DNA of 8,080 bases from Alphaproteobacteria bacterium (GTDB lineage Bacteria > Pseudomonadota > Alphaproteobacteria > Rs-D84), in the NCBI GenBank assembly GCA_017964865.1, contig JAGCRE010000146.1, forward strand, positions 1 to 8,080, read 5' to 3'. This document shows, one piece after another, positions 5,929 to 8,080 of this stretch. The notes beneath the pieces are model-generated. The model was not told the DNA's origin. It did not search any database and saw only the letters and a program-made list of their open reading frames with translations. A program made the translations under genes and the position numbers. The first letter of the stretch is position 1, and each line of letters begins with the position of its first letter.

Positions 5929-6624
5929 ATGTCTAAAAAACAAGCGATTTTTACCCTGGTGGGGGGACGTGTCAAGATTATGCGTGGGTTATATAACCCA
6001 ACGTGTGATGCGGTCTGGCTGTCGGCATTTGCCGCAGATATCAAGAAAGTCAAAAGCGTATTAGATGTTGGTGTTGGAACGGGTGGGGCGATATTGTGTT
6101 TGATGGCCAACCAACCCGATATCAAGACCGCCATTGGAATCGATATTTCACAACAAATGTTGGATGAATGTGGTAAAAATGCCGAATTAAATGGTAAAGA
6201 TATCGAATTGATAAATGCCGATATAACAACATGGCGAACAAATCGCACGTTCGATTTGGTCATAACTAATCCACCATATTTCAAGGGGACCCCGGCACAC
6301 CATAACGCACATCATAATGCCGACATTAAAATGTGGATACGTCGTGCCACCGCACGTGTTCGCCCACATGGAACAATATGTGCAATCGTGGACAGTGCCG
6401 TTCTGGGCGATGTTATCGGGGAATTGGCAACCCGTTGTGGCGATATAAATATATTACCATTGTTCAGCAAAAAAGATACCGCTGAACGCGTGTTGGTCAG
6501 CGGGCGTGTCGGCACAAACGGGGTAACAGTTCTGCTTCGGGGTATGGATATGAATTGTGAACTTGTTTTGCGTGACGGCTTGACTATTGATAATGCATTG
6601 GCTAAACTAAGGCAGACATGTTAA
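5929..6624 (+). CDS. TrmN6/YfiC-type SAM-dependent adenine-N6 methyltransferase
   Basis: This is a 231-aa class I methyltransferase of the TrmN6/YfiC family (COG4123). Its E. coli member methylates N6 of A37 in tRNA1(Val). The SAM-binding motif I is VLDVGVGTGG (44-53), the acidic end of strand 2 is GIDIS (70-74), and the N6-adenine catalytic motif is NPPYF (114-118). The N-terminal LVGGRVKIMRG resembles the start of alphaproteobacterial homologues. A His-rich repeat HHNAHHNA (124-131) follows the catalytic motif, where the family varies. The ATG at 5929 is preferred over the TTG at 5908 because family similarity begins there and the upstream codons coincide with the promoter. There is no usable Shine-Dalgarno sequence, since AGG sits only 1 nt away. 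It overlaps the next gene by 7 nt. The tRNA substrate is inferred from the family only. Confidence 0.88.
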   Translation: MSKKQAIFTLVGGRVKIMRGLYNPTCDAVWLSAFAADIKKVKSVLDVGVGTGGAILCLMANQPDIKTAIGIDISQQMLDECGKNAELNGKDIELINADITTWRTNRTFDLVITNPPYFKGTPAHHNAHHNADIKMWIRRATARVRPHGTICAIVDSAVLGDVIGELATRCGDINILPLFSKKDTAERVLVSGRVGTNGVTVLLRGMDMNCELVLRDGLTIDNALAKLRQTC

Positions 6625-7895
6625 GTTTCATAGCACGTTATTTTTCGTCACTGTGGTCATTGATAACGTCACCGTTTCGTGCGGTCTGGCGTGCAATTAC
6701 GCGTGTTTTTCCACCACGTGAATTTACCGTTATGGACACACCCCGCGGTAACGTTTATACATATCAACAAAGCAGTTTTTGGCGTTTTACCCGTTTTTGT
6801 GGCAAAATTGGACTTATTATCTGGGCCACTTGGTCAACATATGTATTTATGTATCACCGCCCAATGTTACAGAAACGCACACAACAACTGGAAGAAATGC
6901 GGGCGACACACGATCGTCATATGACATATTTACAAACATATTTAAATAAATTCAATGAATTAACACGCAACTTAAATGTAACCGACGATAAAATTCTGCA
7001 CGCAGAAAAATTGACCGACGCCCAGAAAGAAGAATTATTAAACAGCCGTCTTAAAACCTGGGGTGAATTGGATTTTATGCGGACACGACTGTCTGAAATG
7101 TTCACAGATGCGGAATTTACGCCTGAATTTACCAAAATGGCCGAATTAACCGCAGAATATGAAATCACACGTTCCGAAAATCAAACATTGATTAAACAAA
7201 GTGAACAACTGGCCCAAAATGTTCAAGAGGTTGCCGATGCAGATGCCCAGATTGTTGCACTGGTATCAAAACTGACCAATGATAAAGTTGACGAATTACG
7301 TCAACATATGAAACGTATCAGCACAACGGTTGCATCACTGGGGCTGAACGAAAAGACATTGGTTGACAAGGCAAATAAATATGCCAGCCCTGTTGTTGGT
7401 TCAGCGTTTGTTCCAGTTGAATTGGGCAAGAATATGGATCCAAAATATCAAAAATTGGCCGATGGATTGGAATTATGGAACGGTCTGTCACGTATGACAC
7501 GTTTGTTGCCGATGGGTGCACCGGTTAACCCGGTTCGCGTAACATCGAACTATGGCACACGTAATGACCCATTTACAGGCAAACCGAAAAAACACCGCGG
7601 GATTGACTTTGCGGGCCAAATTGGAACCGAATTGATGGCGGTCGCCCCGGGTCGTGTAATTTCTGCGGGTGAACGTTCGGGATATGGTTTAACGGTTGAA
7701 ATCGACCACGGTTTGGGATTCAGCACGCTTTATGCCCATCTGTCGCGGGCAATGGTTGCACGTGGCGACTGGGTGCGTCCGGGAACGGTTGTCGGTCTTG
7801 GGGGGTCATCGGGTCGTTCAACAGGTCCACATTTACACTATGAAATTCGATACAAGGGTGAACCATTTAACCCAAGTAAATTTGTGAAAGACTAG
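6618..7895 (+). CDS. Membrane-anchored coiled-coil M23 metalloendopeptidase
   Basis: The 425-aa product is a LytM/M23-type zinc endopeptidase expected to cut peptidoglycan cross-links in the periplasm. The N-terminus (1-36) is amphipathic and basic, followed by one membrane helix at about 63-80, and a long helical coiled-coil region at about 83-245. The C-terminal M23 domain starts near 305. Zinc-site motifs are intact: HRGID gives His326 and Asp330, YAHLS gives His374, and GPHLHYE gives His405 and His407. It is therefore probably an active enzyme rather than an EnvC/NlpD-type activator. The ATG overlaps the methyltransferase stop (ATGTTAA) and has AAGG 5 nt upstream. A bactofilin gene begins 16 nt downstream. 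This matches the known M23-bactofilin pairing, including LmdC-like bitopic hydrolases in alphaproteobacteria, and suggests a role in cell shape. Confidence 0.95.
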   Translation: MLSFIARYFSSLWSLITSPFRAVWRAITRVFPPREFTVMDTPRGNVYTYQQSSFWRFTRFCGKIGLIIWATWSTYVFMYHRPMLQKRTQQLEEMRATHDRHMTYLQTYLNKFNELTRNLNVTDDKILHAEKLTDAQKEELLNSRLKTWGELDFMRTRLSEMFTDAEFTPEFTKMAELTAEYEITRSENQTLIKQSEQLAQNVQEVADADAQIVALVSKLTNDKVDELRQHMKRISTTVASLGLNEKTLVDKANKYASPVVGSAFVPVELGKNMDPKYQKLADGLELWNGLSRMTRLLPMGAPVNPVRVTSNYGTRNDPFTGKPKKHRGIDFAGQIGTELMAVAPGRVISAGERSGYGLTVEIDHGLGFSTLYAHLSRAMVARGDWVRPGTVVGLGGSSGRSTGPHLHYEIRYKGEPFNPSKFVKD

Positions 7896-7911
7896 GGAAA
7901 GGATTGACGAT

Positions 7912-8080
7912 ATGTTGGCATTTACTAATTCAAGTGAAAAACAATCACCAACCGTCATCGGGGCGGGGTGCAAAGTTACGGGTGACATAAAAACAGACCA
8001 TACGGTGCAAATTCATGGGCATATTGTTGGCGACGTTACGGCCACAACAGTTGTTATCGGGCGTGGTGGCATTGTCGAAG
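7912..8080 (+). CDS. Bactofilin, 5' part only
   Basis: The first 56 codons are present before the window ends. After a short polar N-terminus (residues 1-13), the sequence VIGAGCKVTGDI...VQIHGHIVGDV...VVIGRGGIVE has the repeating short-strand pattern of the bactofilin beta-helix (DUF583/CcmA). Bactofilins self-assemble without nucleotide into cytoplasmic, often membrane-bound filaments that position wall enzymes. The ATG at 7912 has a good ribosome-binding site, AAAGGA, ending 8 nt upstream. It lies 16 nt after the M23 gene on the same strand, so the two are surely co-transcribed. The length and C-terminus cannot be seen. Confidence 0.92.
   Translation, partial: MLAFTNSSEKQSPTVIGAGCKVTGDIKTDHTVQIHGHIVGDVTATTVVIGRGGIVE

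Overview
The window is gene-dense bacterial chromosome, moderately AT-rich, with very short intergenic gaps. The lipid A genes lpxA and lpxB show a Gram-negative organism. The TrmN6/YfiC-type methyltransferase and the M23 peptidase next to a bactofilin fit an alphaproteobacterium, possibly one of the small-genome or host-associated lineages. That placement is an inference from gene content and style. No marker here fixes it.

Layout from left to right. (1) 16-187, minus strand: a two-gene tRNA operon, tRNA-Leu(CAG) then tRNA-Ala(CGC), both with encoded CCA and with a plausible promoter at 208-236. The Ala tRNA lacks several normally invariant bases. (2) 343-2850, plus strand: a large secreted protein of 835 aa with 30 cysteines, not recognised as any named family. 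It is closed by a bidirectional terminator at 2873-2904. (3) 2887-5890, minus strand: an apparent operon of an unknown polytopic membrane protein, lpxA and lpxB. The last two overlap by 11 nt. (4) 5929-8080, plus strand: an apparent operon of a TrmN6-like methyltransferase, a membrane-anchored coiled-coil M23 endopeptidase and a bactofilin that runs off the right edge.

The genes fall into an envelope theme. LpxA starts lipid A synthesis and LpxB makes the disaccharide. The M23 enzyme and the bactofilin match the known arrangement in which a cytoplasmic bactofilin scaffold localises a peptidoglycan hydrolase to shape the cell. The Cys-rich protein and the membrane protein are the two unknowns and the best candidates for undescribed biology. 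I see no CRISPR array, insertion sequence, prophage or defence system.
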